Origin: Marthasterias glacialis
Lineage: Eukaryota > Echinodermata > Asteroidea > Forcipulatida > Asteriidae
Reading direction: 5' to 3'
Assembly (NCBI GenBank): GCA_911728455.2
Contig: OU452230.1
Span: forward strand, 1,166,300 to 1,230,299
Length of the DNA: 64,000 bases
The notes beneath the pieces are model-generated. The model ran no database searches. It was not told the origin of the DNA and saw only the letters and a list, made by a program, of their open reading frames with translations. The position numbers and the translations under genes are program-made. Of the stretch, positions 42,741-57,700 are shown in pieces (the first letter of the stretch is position 1; each line of letters begins with the position of its first letter).

Positions 42741-45700
42741 CTGCGGATAAAACAAATAGACAAAATAACTGAACAACAAATCTGCTAAACAATCACGGTG
42801 ACGTACATGTATCCTGAATTCTCAATGAATTTGATTTCAGCTGAGAACAAAACTACAGACGACTCAGGTCAGAGTTAAACCTAAGACTTTCCGCTTTCTA
42901 GGCCCTGTCCAGTACTACTGGGCTCTGAGAAATAGCTGTATGTATGTTGCCACTATGTTTTGAAAAGTAATTAATGGAGATATCAAACATAACTGAACAT
43001 CAACAACTTTCAGATGTCTTAAAAAGTGTTTAAGTGCCTTAATAAATATTTTGAAAGATTTAATTTTCTGAGCTGTTGTTTTGGAACTGAACATCATTGC
43101 CATGTGTTGAGAAGGACTGGAATTAGTCATAAAGACAACCACACGAGCATCAAAATCTACACACTTTGTTTTGAGGCCATTATTTTTACTTTACTACAAA
43201 TTTCAGCATTCCCATTGGTTGATCTGAAACACACATTGTCTTGGTATTCATACTCTTCAGGGCCATGTCAAACGAGGCAATTTACAGGCAACCAGTTCCA
43301 GGCAATCTCCAATGAGAAAAGTTATTCACGTTTCAGTTGTTTCAATTTTTTCTTGGGAATAGTAAGTAACAGCCAGAAGAATGTCTATTGTGCTGCCGAA
43401 GTGTTCCTTGTGCATGCAGTGCAGTTGGTTACCTCCAAGTTGCCTGTAAAAATTGCCCTGTGTGACATGGCCTTAAGTCTACAATATGACATCAACTAAT
43501 GAAGGTGTGAGCAAGAGAACAGACGGCATTCAAGCTCAACATTGTACATCTAGGAGATCAGCCACTTATCTAAATACCTCATAGGGTGGCCCAGCATGAA
43601 ACCTTAGCACAGCAAAGTCTTCACTCTCAGTAGAGGGCGTTAGAGTATACTCTGGCGTCTGTCTCTTGTCGATAAGATCTGGATAAAATATCTGGATGAG
43701 AAATAAAGACGTAGACTTAATCAGTTTGTCTACCTATGTGGAAAGAATATCTGTAGCCTGGTCAAACAATTATGAGAGAAGGCTTGATTCAGTCTTACTG
43801 GCCAGGCTGTTTATATAGACCTTGCTTTGTAACGTCACAGCCCGAGTGTTGCCAACCAAGATGGACAAACTACCGGAAGCCATCAATGCAAAGCGTAAAT
43901 TGATAATCACAGTTTGTTAAAGTATTAAACAAATATTCAAAAACTTAACAAACCAACCAACCAATAATGGGATGTATTTTCTTTGAATAGAATGTTCGCA
44001 AAAATGTTGAATTTGGTCATAACGTCGGCTCAGAACTATAAGGTCATTAACTTCCGTAATCGACAAACGGTCATTAACATTTCCAAACTAAAAAACAGTA
44101 AATAAAATTTAAAAATCAAAAACTAATGATTGTCTATCCAAAAAGTAGTTTAACCTGTTATTCTAAACTCCTTTTTGGATAGACAAACCATTAGATTTCA
44201 ATTTTTAAATCTTATTTTCTGAGCCGACAATATGGGTCTCACAATTCAAAAACTAAATCTGTTTTAAACATAATTTATGTTTTACCCATACGCCGATGTG
44301 TGTTAATCACTGTATACTCAGTACTGTCCCTGAGTAATGTGAAAAAGAATCCACAGGCATATTCCTTGGGTGGGATTGGAACCCACGACGTTTGCTATTC
44401 TAGAGCAGATGTCTTACCAACTAGGCTACCGAGACTGTCTGGTAGCTAGAGGCAGTTTGAATCCTATTAGCAACGGGTACTGCAACAATATGATAGATGT
44501 CTATTTTGCATCGGGGATTAAGAATATTATTTGTGTTTGTGTTAAGCACTGTATACTTGGTATGTTCCCGAGTCCTGTGAAAAAAATCCACAGGCAATTT
44601 CCCTAGGTATATACAGTGCTTAACACATTGGAGTATGAGTAAAAACGCAAATAATACAATTATCCCCGATGCAAATTAACATCTATTATGTCTTCAACAT
44701 GATAAGCGATTTGAGACGCCTGTAGATGTAAGTGCTACATAAGAACAGATTATTATTATCACTATTACACAACTTCACCACATTGACAGTTTTTTTCAGA
44801 TGGAAATACTTCTCTGAAGGATTGTTACTGGTAAGGTCTTCTTAATCAGTGAGCTTTCAGACTGAAACTAATCTTCTCTTTTTCAGTAATTACAAAACCT
44901 GTACATTAAATACTTACATTGAACTTGTAACCCTGTACAACTTTGGGCGGAGGATTATCCATGTCATAATGGGTCTGGTTGTATTTATTCCACTCAAAAC
45001 CCTGGAAAGAGTCAGGAGAAAAAGTTATTGCTTTTGAACAAATCTAGAACTGTAAACTGATCTTCTCTTCAAATCCTTCTCTTAGTTTCGTTTTTAGAGG
45101 ATTCCTTAGTACTGTTGACTGTGTAAGTCTCGCATGTATCAAAAATGAGAAAACCAGAAGAAAAATCTGAATAAGACTATTTTTTTTCTGAAATCGACTC
45201 TTCATTTTAAACTTAATTTATAAAAAAATCTTGAAGATGGAAATAACCATGACAATTGGTTTTTAGTAAATGCAATTTCAGTTTTTATATTAATACAAAT
45301 ATTTTGTTAATTATTATTAACATAGGATGCTTAAATTCAATCTGAACTTTATAGAAACCCTTTTTGTAAATCACGCCCGAATTTGTGCAACTATTAAAGG
45401 CTGGTTCATACATGGATGCACGATTGTCACACGGGTGTAAAATTGACGCGTGATGCAGTTTATAGAGGTTCAGCGACCACAGATTACAATGAAAAGGATT
45501 AGTGTCTGGCGATTATCATCGCGCAACCAAAACAAGCATTGCATAAGTTTCCTGATGCCAGGTAGGTAAAATTCTTAATTGTTTACAAGTAACCTGAAAG
45601 TGAGGACCTGACTTTAGGTTTTGTTCTTGGGTTTTCTTTGTTATTTTGTTAAATTCATTTTACTTTCAAATATATTATCACTTACTGTTACATTCTGAAC

Positions 45701-48700
45701 AACATAAATCATTTTCATGGCCATAAACTAAGTTAAACAAAAGAAAATGACGAAACAAAACCTCACCCACGTAAAACTCACCACAATGGTTCCAAAAGTT
45801 AGCCACTTACCGTGTGCACTCTGTTGAAGAAGCGTGGTTTGCGAGGGCGGTATTTATCCGACCATAAGTAAGGTTTGTTCTGAACGTCTACCTCCACAGC
45901 AAAAGTGGCTTCTTCTGAATTCATCCCCTCTCTCGCTTTCTTGATGAACTCGGACTCTACTGTGTTCTGAAATCAAACAAGAAAGTGTTAAAGGGATAGT
46001 ACTGGTCTCTGGAATCACTCCATTCAAACTGTCAAGTTTTCAAAACAATTATTACGTAATAAACCACAAGGGAAACTGGGTACATTTTGGGTGAACAAAG
46101 ACAAATTTACTAGAGCAAGAATGTAACTATGGGCTTCTGTGCAGGTGCTCTACCAACTGAACTATCCAGCCCTAGATTGGTGGTCTTGCAATTTTGTCAA
46201 TATCTTTGTTCTGAGGGTACCATTCAGAAGCCATACCACCATATACTGCCCCCTAGCCAGGGATTACATCGGGGTAATGATATAACCTGGAAAATGGCAC
46301 TGTAATGCTGCTTCCCAGGGTGTATTATTATTTATTATTATGATTATTGTTGTTATTAATTTCTGGTAATGAAACCAAGGATGCCTCAAAAGCGAACTTA
46401 ATCACTGTAGCTCGGAAGCCTGAGGAAACCTGTATATAAGGATGCTTGCTATCTGAACCAGAAACACTGGGGTAAACCCCTACTCGCGATAAGTGTTCTG
46501 GGTTCTTTTACGTGCACTACCCATCCTAGTACACGGGTCCTACTGCTTAACGACCCATCCGAAGGACAAAGCAGTTATGGTAAAGTGTCTTGCTCAAGGA
46601 CACACATGTCGCGACTGGCCAGGCCGGAATTCGAACCCACATTCTGTAAACTACAGAACTTAGACCGCTCAGACACGACACTCCAAAAATCAAAACAACT
46701 ATTGTGACACAAAATCACGATAAAAATAAGCTTTCATTACTCATCAGGGTCACAAGTCGATGTATCAGAGCATATTGCTTGCCTAAACTGTGCTTCCAAA
46801 AACACAATCATTTTGAAAATTGCATTTCAGATCGAAATAAGTCTCAAGATGATTGGCACCCGTGTCAATTTAATGATTTAAACTTAAACAAAACGCAAAT
46901 GTGTGACAATAAGCAATCCTGTTGTAGGTCTCTTTTGTGTTCCTGCTTTGTGGTTATAATACTTTCTTTCGATCAATGTCTACGTTTTGTTCTCAATCTG
47001 TGGTTAAAAACAAAACAAGTTAACAAGTTGTAATCCTGGTTTATATAAAATACTCAAAAAAAGGTGTACATGTGCAAATTAAACACAATGTTTTTCTGAA
47101 TAGAAATATTGAAAATCATTGTTATTTTAAAGTTTGCCCTCATTCTTGGCAATGACCTTCTAATGACGGATTATAAATGTGTTTTTATTTCCATGACCTA
47201 CCTCCACTGTCCCTGTGGTCATGAGGTGTTGGCGGACACGCTGCAGCTTTGCCTTGTCCTCATCAGGGTCAAAGATCAATGTCTCTGGGGGTAGAGTCTT
47301 GAACTGCAGGAGACGTGGGCTGTAGCAGCCTTTATCATACTCAACGAGGCATTCCTCCTCAAGGTCTTCTTGCGTCAAGACGGACTCTGGCCTGTCAATC
47401 AACAACAGACAAAGGATGATTTCAAATCAACTTAGATGTAAATTTCTCTACAGCAGTTCTTTTAGAAAAACCTCAAAGTAACAAAACCCAAAACAGACTG
47501 AAAAAAAGGGTCAAAACATGCAGAAGAAATCTCTACATAAAACAAAGCAAACACATCATGCTGTAGCCCCATCCTTGAATACCTACTCAATAACTCCCGA
47601 CGTCCAGTGTCAGTGGACAAACTCACCAATTTCAAGCCAACTTTCGAGCTACTTCCAGCCATTTTTAGCTATGTTTTTCTCTTTCATTGACCCCTTGCAC
47701 ACATGTCAAATGCGGTGACTGTGCAACTCTCTCCCTTTATGGGAGCCAACAAGTAAGCGTGTAAATGCCACGTCACCTAAAATTCATATTACACTGTATA
47801 AAACAAAGGGACATTGACTTCCAAAATGGCGCAACCAAGATTATTGTGATGATGATGATGTCAAGTGAATTGGGTCAATACTAGCTTTACGTAATAGGCT
47901 CTTCCATGTTTAGAGTGTTGGTTTAAATTCTGGATTTGTGGGTTTTCCTCTACGACAACTGTAACCATGGGACTTGAATACTTTTGACTCACTCTTTGGT
48001 ATCATCATCTGCCTTGCTAGGTCCTGCCTCGTCTGTTAGTTCTGTTTCCTGCTTGATTCGCTTCCTGATCTCATGATCCTCACCATCTGAATCCGAGGGA
48101 AGCTCAATCTTGACCGTGTCCTGAAACCCTGAAGGTGAGGAACGGCTGGGTTCATTTAGGACTCCTTGCTGGAAAATACATAAAATCAAGGAAGAATTGA
48201 AACTCAATATTGGATTGGTTAGGATTGTGATCTCACTATTACTGAGAGGGATTGGGATCTCACTATCACTGAGTGGGATTGTGATATATTACTGTCACTG
48301 AGTGGGATTGTGATCTCACTATCACTTAGTGAGATTGTAATCTCACTATCACTAGGTGGAATTGGGATCTCACTATCGCTGAGTGGGATTGTGATATATT
48401 ACTGTCACTGAGTGGGATTGGGATCTCACTATCACTGAGTGCAATTTGGATCTCACTATCAAATCAATCAAAATTACTGCCCAACTTTCTTCTACCAATG
48501 CATCCCCTCATACCTGTTGTCTCAATGAAGCTAGTTTCCTCTTAAGTTTCTCTTGATGTTGCTCCTTTAATCTTGCTCTTGCCATGTAAGCATTTAACTG
48601 TTGGAGCAAAGACTCCCAGTAACCTATAAGAAAGAGATACACAACAAAAATATCACAATGTTGAATTGGCCTAAACACAACAATTTATGAAGATAAGCAT

Positions 48701-51700
48701 GACTAAAGATTATAGAGCGCTGTAGGCGCAAGATGGGGAACAGGGCCTTTATCTACTGTTGGAAAGTGACATGGGCGCCATTTCGGCAAGTGAATGCCTA
48801 TGTTTCCCATTGATAGCAATTGTCCTTGTCTACACTGGTCCACACGTATCAGTGTTGTATTAATAGAGTCACTTGCCGAAATGGCGTCCAGTGAGATTTC
48901 ACATTTCAGCCACAGTTCATCATCTTGCGCCTACGGCGCTCTATAATCTTTGAGCATGACTGTGTTAGACTGTACATCTTAACCGGATTTTCAGACTCAG
49001 TTCATTATTATTATCATTATTATCATTACTATTACTGTACTGGTTTATTGAAAATATTGCACTTGTAGCCAAAGGCTAAATTGAGACAATGTATACGTTA
49101 AAATACAAATTAAAAATCACAATTTAATCACAACTCAGTAATAGCCGAGTGGTCTAGTGCACTGGACTCAAGTTCTAGTGTTATCAGAGTGTGGTTTGGG
49201 GTCCTGGTCGGGGCACCTGTTCTTGAGCAAGACATGTAACCATAATTGCTTTGTCTTTTGGATGGGATTTAAAGCCGTCGGCCAAGAGCTACGGCAGAAA
49301 TTTTGCAATTTATAGTGTGTAAATTTCACATTTTCTTGATAGAGGTGCATCAAAGAGAATCTTGGTTCCTTTGGCTTTCTTTGTGCCAACGATACTCTCA
49401 AAGAATAATTATTCTGGCAATTCCGAATAAATAATCCCATCAGGCTGGACGGGAAATAATAGAAGATTGATTGGCGACTGATTATGAAGAAACATGAACA
49501 GAAGCTCCAGATCACCGCAAATAAATAGCTACATGTTAAAGTAATGAGCTCTGGCCTACCCTTGGTTTAGCAAACCTTTCACCTTAACCTCTGAAGTCTT
49601 CCATTTTAGACGATCTAAAGAAGTTCTCATTTACACTACTAAAAGAACCACACGTAAGATAGCAGGCTTGATCTGTCTTAAAAAATTGTACCCTGAACTC
49701 ACCGATATCTACACCAGCATCTCCACTCTTGATACGACGCATGATCTGTTCTTTTAAGGCCAACAACTGACTGTGTTTCTTGCCCAGGAATACCCCTGCA
49801 ACATCACCACTAACAGACACATTGATTCCTTCACGTCGGTCGGCTCCATCTGCAAAAAACAAAACCAAACAGAAAACACTGACTGATTTGTCTTAAACAT
49901 CATTTTAAAGTCTATTTCCCGTCAATGTTTTTGTAGGAGTCTCCTCATTCTTACAAAGTCTAAAAACACATGGTAACTAAACACTGAAACAATGGTTTTA
50001 AAACATGAAGAAAAAAAAATCTGCAAAATGATAATAAGTTTTTCAAAACATCTTTCTTAAACGCTAATACCCGTTTCAGACTGGCGCTTTAGAGTCGCGC
50101 CGAACCAAATAGATTAGGATCGACTCTAGATTTTGGTTTCAGACAGCAAACTTAGTTAACATAAATTTGCATTAAGTTCGGCTCATGACAAGATTGATGT
50201 CTGAACCAAAGACGACAGTCGATCTTTCGACTTCTAGCACGTCTAGTCGCTCCTAACGACGCCAAACTTTTCATGCACTTAATTCAATAATTCAATAATT
50301 TGGTTCGGCGCGACACTGGAGCGCCAGTCTGAAACAGGTGTAACTTCCTCCAAAGTTCTAGTAGAAGTCCTTCTCACTCTTTTAAAATCCAACAATCCAA
50401 AAACTCAACTCCCTCACAAAGTTTATTTTTGATGTTTATTGTTGGTTGTTTATTGTTGGTGTACTTTTCTATTGTGTCTGTTGTTTGTAGTCTCTGTGTT
50501 GTTTTTTGTTTTGATTGAAACAAACTTTTTTTTTTCATTGAGCTTACCCAGCACTTACCACTTACTCATTACAAGAAATCTGATTGGACTTAAGCTAAAT
50601 GTACCCTAATTTTTAACATCCTCCAACAGGAGTTTGTTAAAACATCTGTTACTTAAAGCCATTACAAACTATTGGTAAAGTGTCTGGAAATACTTCCATA
50701 CTTTATGAGCATCAAGAGTTATTTAATAAAATCAACCTGCGAAAGTTTCAGCTCATTTCATTGTTTTCTTTACGAGAAAACAATACAATAGGGGGAGGCA
50801 CTGCTTTGTTGTTTCGTGATCATTTGAATGTCAAGAAAATTGCTGGAGATGAATTAGATTCATTTGAATTCTCAGAATGGTCTGTAGGGATTAATTCCTT
50901 TAAATTACGACTTGTGATCATTTACAGGCCACCTTACTCAGTTAGCCACCCTTGTACAGTTAATCGGTTTATCACTGATTTTGCCGATTATTTAGAATCC
51001 ATTATTTTAGCTTCTGAACCAGTTTTAATAACTGGAGATTTTAACATCCATGTTGACATTTCTGACGATCCAAACACTATACGTTTTTTAACACTTCTTG
51101 AATCCATGGGTCTCCAGCAACATGTTAACAAACCTACACATGAGATGGGTCACACACTAGATCTTGTTATTACCCGGAAATCGGACATGGTTCTTAACAG
51201 CCCCCCGACACCTCACCACCTTTTTTCTGATCATTTTTCTGTTATTTGCAATTTGCAACAATGCAAGTCTTCTTTTCCTGCTAAACAGATTGTTTATAGG
51301 GATATTAAATCCAGTGACATTAATTGCTTGAAAAGTGACTTAGTCTCTTCTAGGCTGTGCAGGGACACTCCTCAAGGTCTTGAGGAGCTTACGAATTGTT
51401 ATAATACTACACTAGCTGCTACCTTCAACAAACATGCCCCATTAAAGTCAAAGATGGTCACCGCTAGGCCCCGTCTTCCTTGGTTTAATCAAGAAATCAA
51501 CTCTGCCTTGAGGATGAGGAGACGTGCAGAAAAGAAGTGGCGACGAACAAACATGGCCTCTGATCTTTCAGAATATAAGCTAATAAGAAATAAGGTAACC
51601 TTTCTTCTTAATAAAGCTCGCTGCAATTTCTACAAAGACTTTATCGAAAGTAATAGTTCCGACCAGACAAAACTATTTAGAGCATCTAAAAAGCTGCTTG

Positions 51701-54700
51701 GACATAGTGATGACGTCCTCTTTCCACCTTTTAAAGATAAAATGACTCTTGCTAATGATATGGGTAGCTTTTTTGTAAAGAAAATATCTAATATTCATGC
51801 TAAACTTGATGACTTGGAAGTTTCAACCTCTGTTGACAGAACGTTCTCTTTTACATCTGAAACATTGTCCAGTAATATCCTGTTTGATAGTTTCATACCA
51901 TTAACCGAGTCACAGGTAAAACAGCTTGTTGTCAATTCTTCTAAGGGATCTTGCACTCTGGATCCCATGCCTACTAACCTTGTGGGTGAGTGCCTTGATG
52001 TTTTGCTTCCAGTACTTACCAAAATTATAAACTCATCATTAGTATCTGGTACATTTCCTACTGACTGGAAGGAAGCTTTAATATGCCCTTTATTAAAAAA
52101 ACACAATCTCGATATGAAATTAGAAAACTACCGACCAATCAGTAACTTACAATTTATTTCTAAATTAACTGAGAGGGCCGTTTGTGACCAACTTTATTGT
52201 CACATGTCAAAACATTCCATGTTTCCAGTTTTCCAATCATCTTACCGGAAGCATCACAGTACAGAGACGGCTCTTATAAAGGTTAAAAATGATTTTCTGA
52301 TGAGGATGAATTCACAACATGTTATTCTGCTTATCCTTTTAGACCTGAGTGCAGCGTTCGATACTGTTGATCACGTCATTTTATTGAAACGTCTGCAGTC
52401 TAAGTTTGGAGTCACTGGCAAGGCCCTCGATTGGTTTTCTTCTTATTTGTCAGGTAGAAGTCAACGCGTATCTATTCAAGGTACCTTATCAGAAAAGTTT
52501 AATATCAACTGTGGTGTTCCTCAGGGATCCTGCTTAGGACCATTTTTATTCATTGTCTATGCCTCTAAATTGTTTGACATCGTTGAGCATCATCTGCCCG
52601 ATGTTCATTGTTATGCCGATGACACTCAGCTGTATCTATCTTTTAGACCTGATGATATATCTTGTCAAGCTGCTGTAACTATAATGGAAGATTGCATAAG
52701 GGACATCAGGCAATGGATGTTGCATGACCGACTTCTAATTAATGATGCTAAGAGCGAATTTTTGATCATCGGATCAAAGCAGCAGTTGAAGAAAATTAAT
52801 ATTTCCAATATCATGATAGGTGATGCTAAAGTTTTTCCTACAACATGCGTTCGTAATTTGGGGTCATGGTTTGATTCAGAACTTACAATGAACACCCACA
52901 TCAATAAAGCTTGCTCTGCAGCCTTCTTTCACCTTCACAACATCAAACGCATCAGTCAATTCCTAACACAAGACTCTCTTTTAAAACTAATTCATGCATT
53001 TGTGACTAGTCGTCTTGATTATTGTAATAGCCTTTTGTATGGTCTGCCAAAGTCACAGATAGCTAAACTACAAAGGGTTCAAAACGCTGCAGCCAGAATT
53101 GTTACTAACACACACCGGTTTGAACACATTACACCAATAATTCGTCAATTACATTGGCTGCCTGTTTCCTACAGGATTAATTTTAAAATCCTTTTGTTGA
53201 CCTTCAAAGCTCTTCATGGTCTTTCTCCAAAGTACTTACAGGATCTTGTTTCCATCCGGAAGGTATCTTCATATCAACTTAGGTCAGGGAATAATGGTAT
53301 TTTTTTGGATTATCCTTCTGGTAAAATGTTGACTACATTTGGTGATAGAGCTTTTTTCTGTTGCCGCCCCTAAGCTTTGGAATGCACTACCGTCTCATAT
53401 ACGTAGCGAGCAGAAACTTGCCTCTTTTAAATGTATTATAAAAACCCACCTTTTTAAAGCCGCTTTTTAGTGTGTCTTTCTTCTATGGTCGCCTTGCCAG
53501 TTAGTTTAGATTTTTAGCATAAGATAGGGTTAGAGGCGTCTGTCTCCTGAAAAGGTCAAAACATTACCGATGCCAGCAGGGATAGGCCTATGTAATAAGT
53601 AACTTTTAGTTCTCTGTTGGCGGGACAGACGTATCCCCATACTGTGGTTTGGGCACTGGCCTGGTGACCAGTCTTTTTTCTTTGTCTTTTTCTTCCATTC
53701 TGTGCTTTTTAACATGTGTTCTGCGCCTTTGATCATTTTGTATGTAAGGGGCCCAATATAAATTTTAAATATTATTAATATTAATACAAAGTCATTCAGT
53801 GTTTTTGTATTCATTCTAACGGCCGGAGTTTTCGTCTCATGAGACGAAAAATCATTTGTGGATCTTCTTTCTCTAATTATTAGAAAACGATAACACATCA
53901 GACAGAAATATTTCACAGGAAGTTTCCTACCATCTCGTCTCTATACCATGTAAGTTATGTGCAAATCTGTGAACATTTTGTTTTTCGGTGTTCCCAAAAG
54001 TGAATATAGGCTTTAAATAGTGGGAATCTACATAACCTGTATGGTAACACTAACCTTGGCCTTCGGGGGTGATTTTCTTGAGTTTGGTAAGCTCATCTTC
54101 AGCAATAACTGTCATATCCTTCCAGAACTCCAGATTACTTGCTTTCTCAAGCTCTTTGTACACTATAATGTCTTCCAATAAATCCTCTAAGTCGGCAATT
54201 GTCAACCCCTTAATGCAAGAAAAAAAAAATGGAATTTTATGGTTTTCATCCATGATTGCAAGACATTTTCCCCTCATTGCATTTAGATGTGGGATAAAAA
54301 ACCCATATAAGAAAAACCCATGCAATCAGGTAGGAACTGAAAACCCAATTCACATGCGTCCACAGAGGTGAAAGGCAGGGAAAGAAACCACTGAGCCAAC
54401 CTGAATGATCTTAAAAACTAAGCCATCATTTCTGATCTGAGACAGTGCTTGTAGTTAAATTTCAAAAGTAATTTAAAAATCTTCCAATTCAAGATGTTCT
54501 GATAACTTCTAACAAACTGTCTATGTACAAACCTTGAGTACGTTGTAGGGTTCTTGCATCTCAACAGATAAGTCATCATCACCATCAGGACTGACGTACT
54601 GGGCTAGTAAATCAATTGGCTTAGCTGAAACAAACGAAACAAAATGAGAAATACAAATATCATAAAGTAGACTTCAAACATATGTGACTATGGACAGAGC

Positions 54701-57700
54701 AGTAACTTCTTTATACACGCCCCCCCCCTCCCCCCCAAAAAAATAATAATAATAATAAAAATAAAAAATAAATTTAAAAAAATAGTAAATGAATAAAATA
54801 ATTAAATAAATACAAACAATTTATAAAAAATTAAATTAGAATAAAAATAAATAAATACAAAATTGAAAAAAAAAAGGTAATAAAAAAATACTAATAGTAA
54901 TCACACAAATAAACAATAAATAAATACGTAAATAAATAAAATAGCTTAGACCAAAACCAGACAGGACAGATGGGAGACTGATTGTAAGCGGTCTAATTAG
55001 ATTCATATAATTAAAAAAATATATATTTAAGACACATCACAACGCTTTTACCTCGGCCATCTTGGATCCTGATCTTTGACCTCAGCTTGGCTTGATGCAA
55101 ATGGAACTGCAAAAAAGGAAAACCACCAAGTTAAAAAAAAACTTGCAAATCTCATGTAACCATATCAATTGATTAAGACCACCCAGTTTTGTTGCACTTT
55201 CAAAGGTTACAAGTTGATACTACCTACATGTCTACATTAATTTTTCTCCGTTTCTTTTTAGTTTTAAGAATATATATATTTTTTTTAATCAAACAAAATG
55301 ATTGGAATGACATTATTCTTCTAAAACACAATTCTGTTCTTTCCCTTTCAATTACTTACGGTGTCTTCTTGCTTCTCCCATTCCTTGAAGGATTCTGCCT
55401 CTCTCATTCTCTGCAGCTCTTCCTGTAACATAAAATCAATAAATAAATATTACTTAACAAGTTTATGTGCTACGGCAATTTTTTGTACACAAACCAGACC
55501 AGCACCTTTACTGGTAAAATGATTCGCGTATCGGAGTTGCGACTAGTAAATTAGTTTACTGAGCAGCTCCACCGGTTCAATCCATTGTTGTCCGAAATAT
55601 TTGCATGCCCAGAGTTGCCTAAAATGTTTACCTGATATGTCTGCTGCCACCTAGGGCCTCAATGTGTCATATTGGCTCTGTATGTATCTTGTTATAAAAC
55701 CATATTGCACTGACATGACATGATGTTAATCTCAGAACAAATACACACACAAAAACAAAAACCTGAATCTGTAGTTATCTAAACTTGAATCGATATAGGT
55801 TTTGATATACACAACACTGCAATAATAATAATGGACACTTATATAGTGCCGGTATCCAACAATTTCGACACTCATTAATACCGTAGTCATTGGGCCATTT
55901 ATTTCATTCCTTAAAGGTCCCATGAATTCATTTTTGTATTGGTTAAAAAAGGAAGTATGCCTATCATAGTGTATTATTATTTTTTAACATTTTTTACATG
56001 CCTATTTACCGTATAAATAACAATTTCTAAAATTAGGGGATTGCCGCGCTCCACCCACCCTTCCTCATTAACATAAAATCTGTGCTGTAGACAGTGGAGC
56101 GGCTGACCAGGGCCATGTGTGTGACAATAACACACAATGCATTGTTGACCACTCGGCAACAGAGCTGTCTTTGAAACGTTTGACCACAGTCTACATCACG
56201 AATCATTGCGCAATCAAACGACACTCATTTTCGGGGCTCAATTAAAGTGTATTAACGCATAACAAACACATCAAAATAGTCAATGTTATGTTTTTGTTAA
56301 TTTCAAACCGTATATTAAGCCACAAAAATGTAATGTGACAAAATACCTCTTCATGGGGAGCATACAGCCTGTGCTGCCAAAGTATGTAGCGCACCAAGCT
56401 AAATCAATCACAAGAACCATCTCTGCCCTCACAGGTATCCATTTACTCCTGGGTGAAGAGAAGCAATTGTGTCTTGCTCAAGGACATAAGTGTCATGACC
56501 TGGATTCTAAACCAACAACCCGATGACTTAGCCACCAGAACTTGAGCCCAGTGCACTAGACCACTTGGCCATGACACGCCCGTACAAACAAATGTTCAGT
56601 CAAGTGGTCTTTATTCTCAAGAAAGCTTACTTACCAGTTCCTTTTCTCGTTGCTCTCTCTCTTTCTCCCTCTCAATCCTTCTCTGTTTCACCTTCTGCAG
56701 TTCAAGCTGGTGTACGCAAAGAAGGAAATTGACAGATTAGAAATCCATGTCCATCACAAACAAATGAAACAAAGACTTGTTTTAGGAAACTTCCTGAAGT
56801 ATACAGTAAGAAATTGTAACTAGTAAATTAAGGCTGTGTGTGTGTGTGTACTTGGGTGTCGCACTGCTGTTGCCCCTGTTGTTGATTATAACTGTCTGTC
56901 CTGCCTTATCGTAAAGCTGCTCTCTCTTTTTCTTGTGGGCAGATTAGTTGACATTCTTTGATTTAGGACGGCTTTGTTGGTCACCTGTTCCTCCTTGCCA
57001 CTCACTGGCTTGGTATTTCATACAATTTGCTAGATTTAAATATCTCTATTTCTATAATTTTAATTGCCAGTCATAGGTATACTTTGTGTATTGTAACTTT
57101 TATTGACTAATTATTGTTTCCCCAGTGCAAAAAGTTCCCCCAAAAAACAAAAACAAAAACAAGGTCTTCCCATCGGAGCAGTTGAAAATTCCGACCGAAA
57201 TATCTTGTAACGTGAAATTCAAAATTGTGTAAGCTTCTTGGAAATCTTCTACACAGTTCACAGACGGCTGTTCTACCATACATAACCTGTATAAATGAAT
57301 GGTTTTGAATTGAATGGTTTGAGAAAAGGTTCTGACAAATGTTGTGTAGGAATGTTAACTTTAAAATAATACTTTCTTATCATTCAATAAAGTACAGACA
57401 CCCTCAAAAATAAGACGAAACCTTAATTTCAACTTACCCTGTTCTCTACTTGTTTTGACTTCATAATTCCTTTTAATCGCTCGTTCTCAAGACCTACCAA
57501 TCCAACCTTTTCATTTTTCTGAAAAAAGGGAAAAGTAAACAATATCTTTAGTACTTCCTGGTATATCTGTGTATCCTTACAGAAAAAAGTGTTATTTTAA
57601 TAATAATAATACCGGAGTCTTATATAGCACACATATCTACCAACAATTAGCTACTCATGGCACTTATCAAATCATTTTTAAGACAGGTTTTTGAAGTTTT

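Noticed and set aside
43026-43499. 157-codon open frame on the plus strand
   Set aside because: It crosses a palindromic MITE antisense to CACTIN intron 17 and has no recognisable domain or codon signal.
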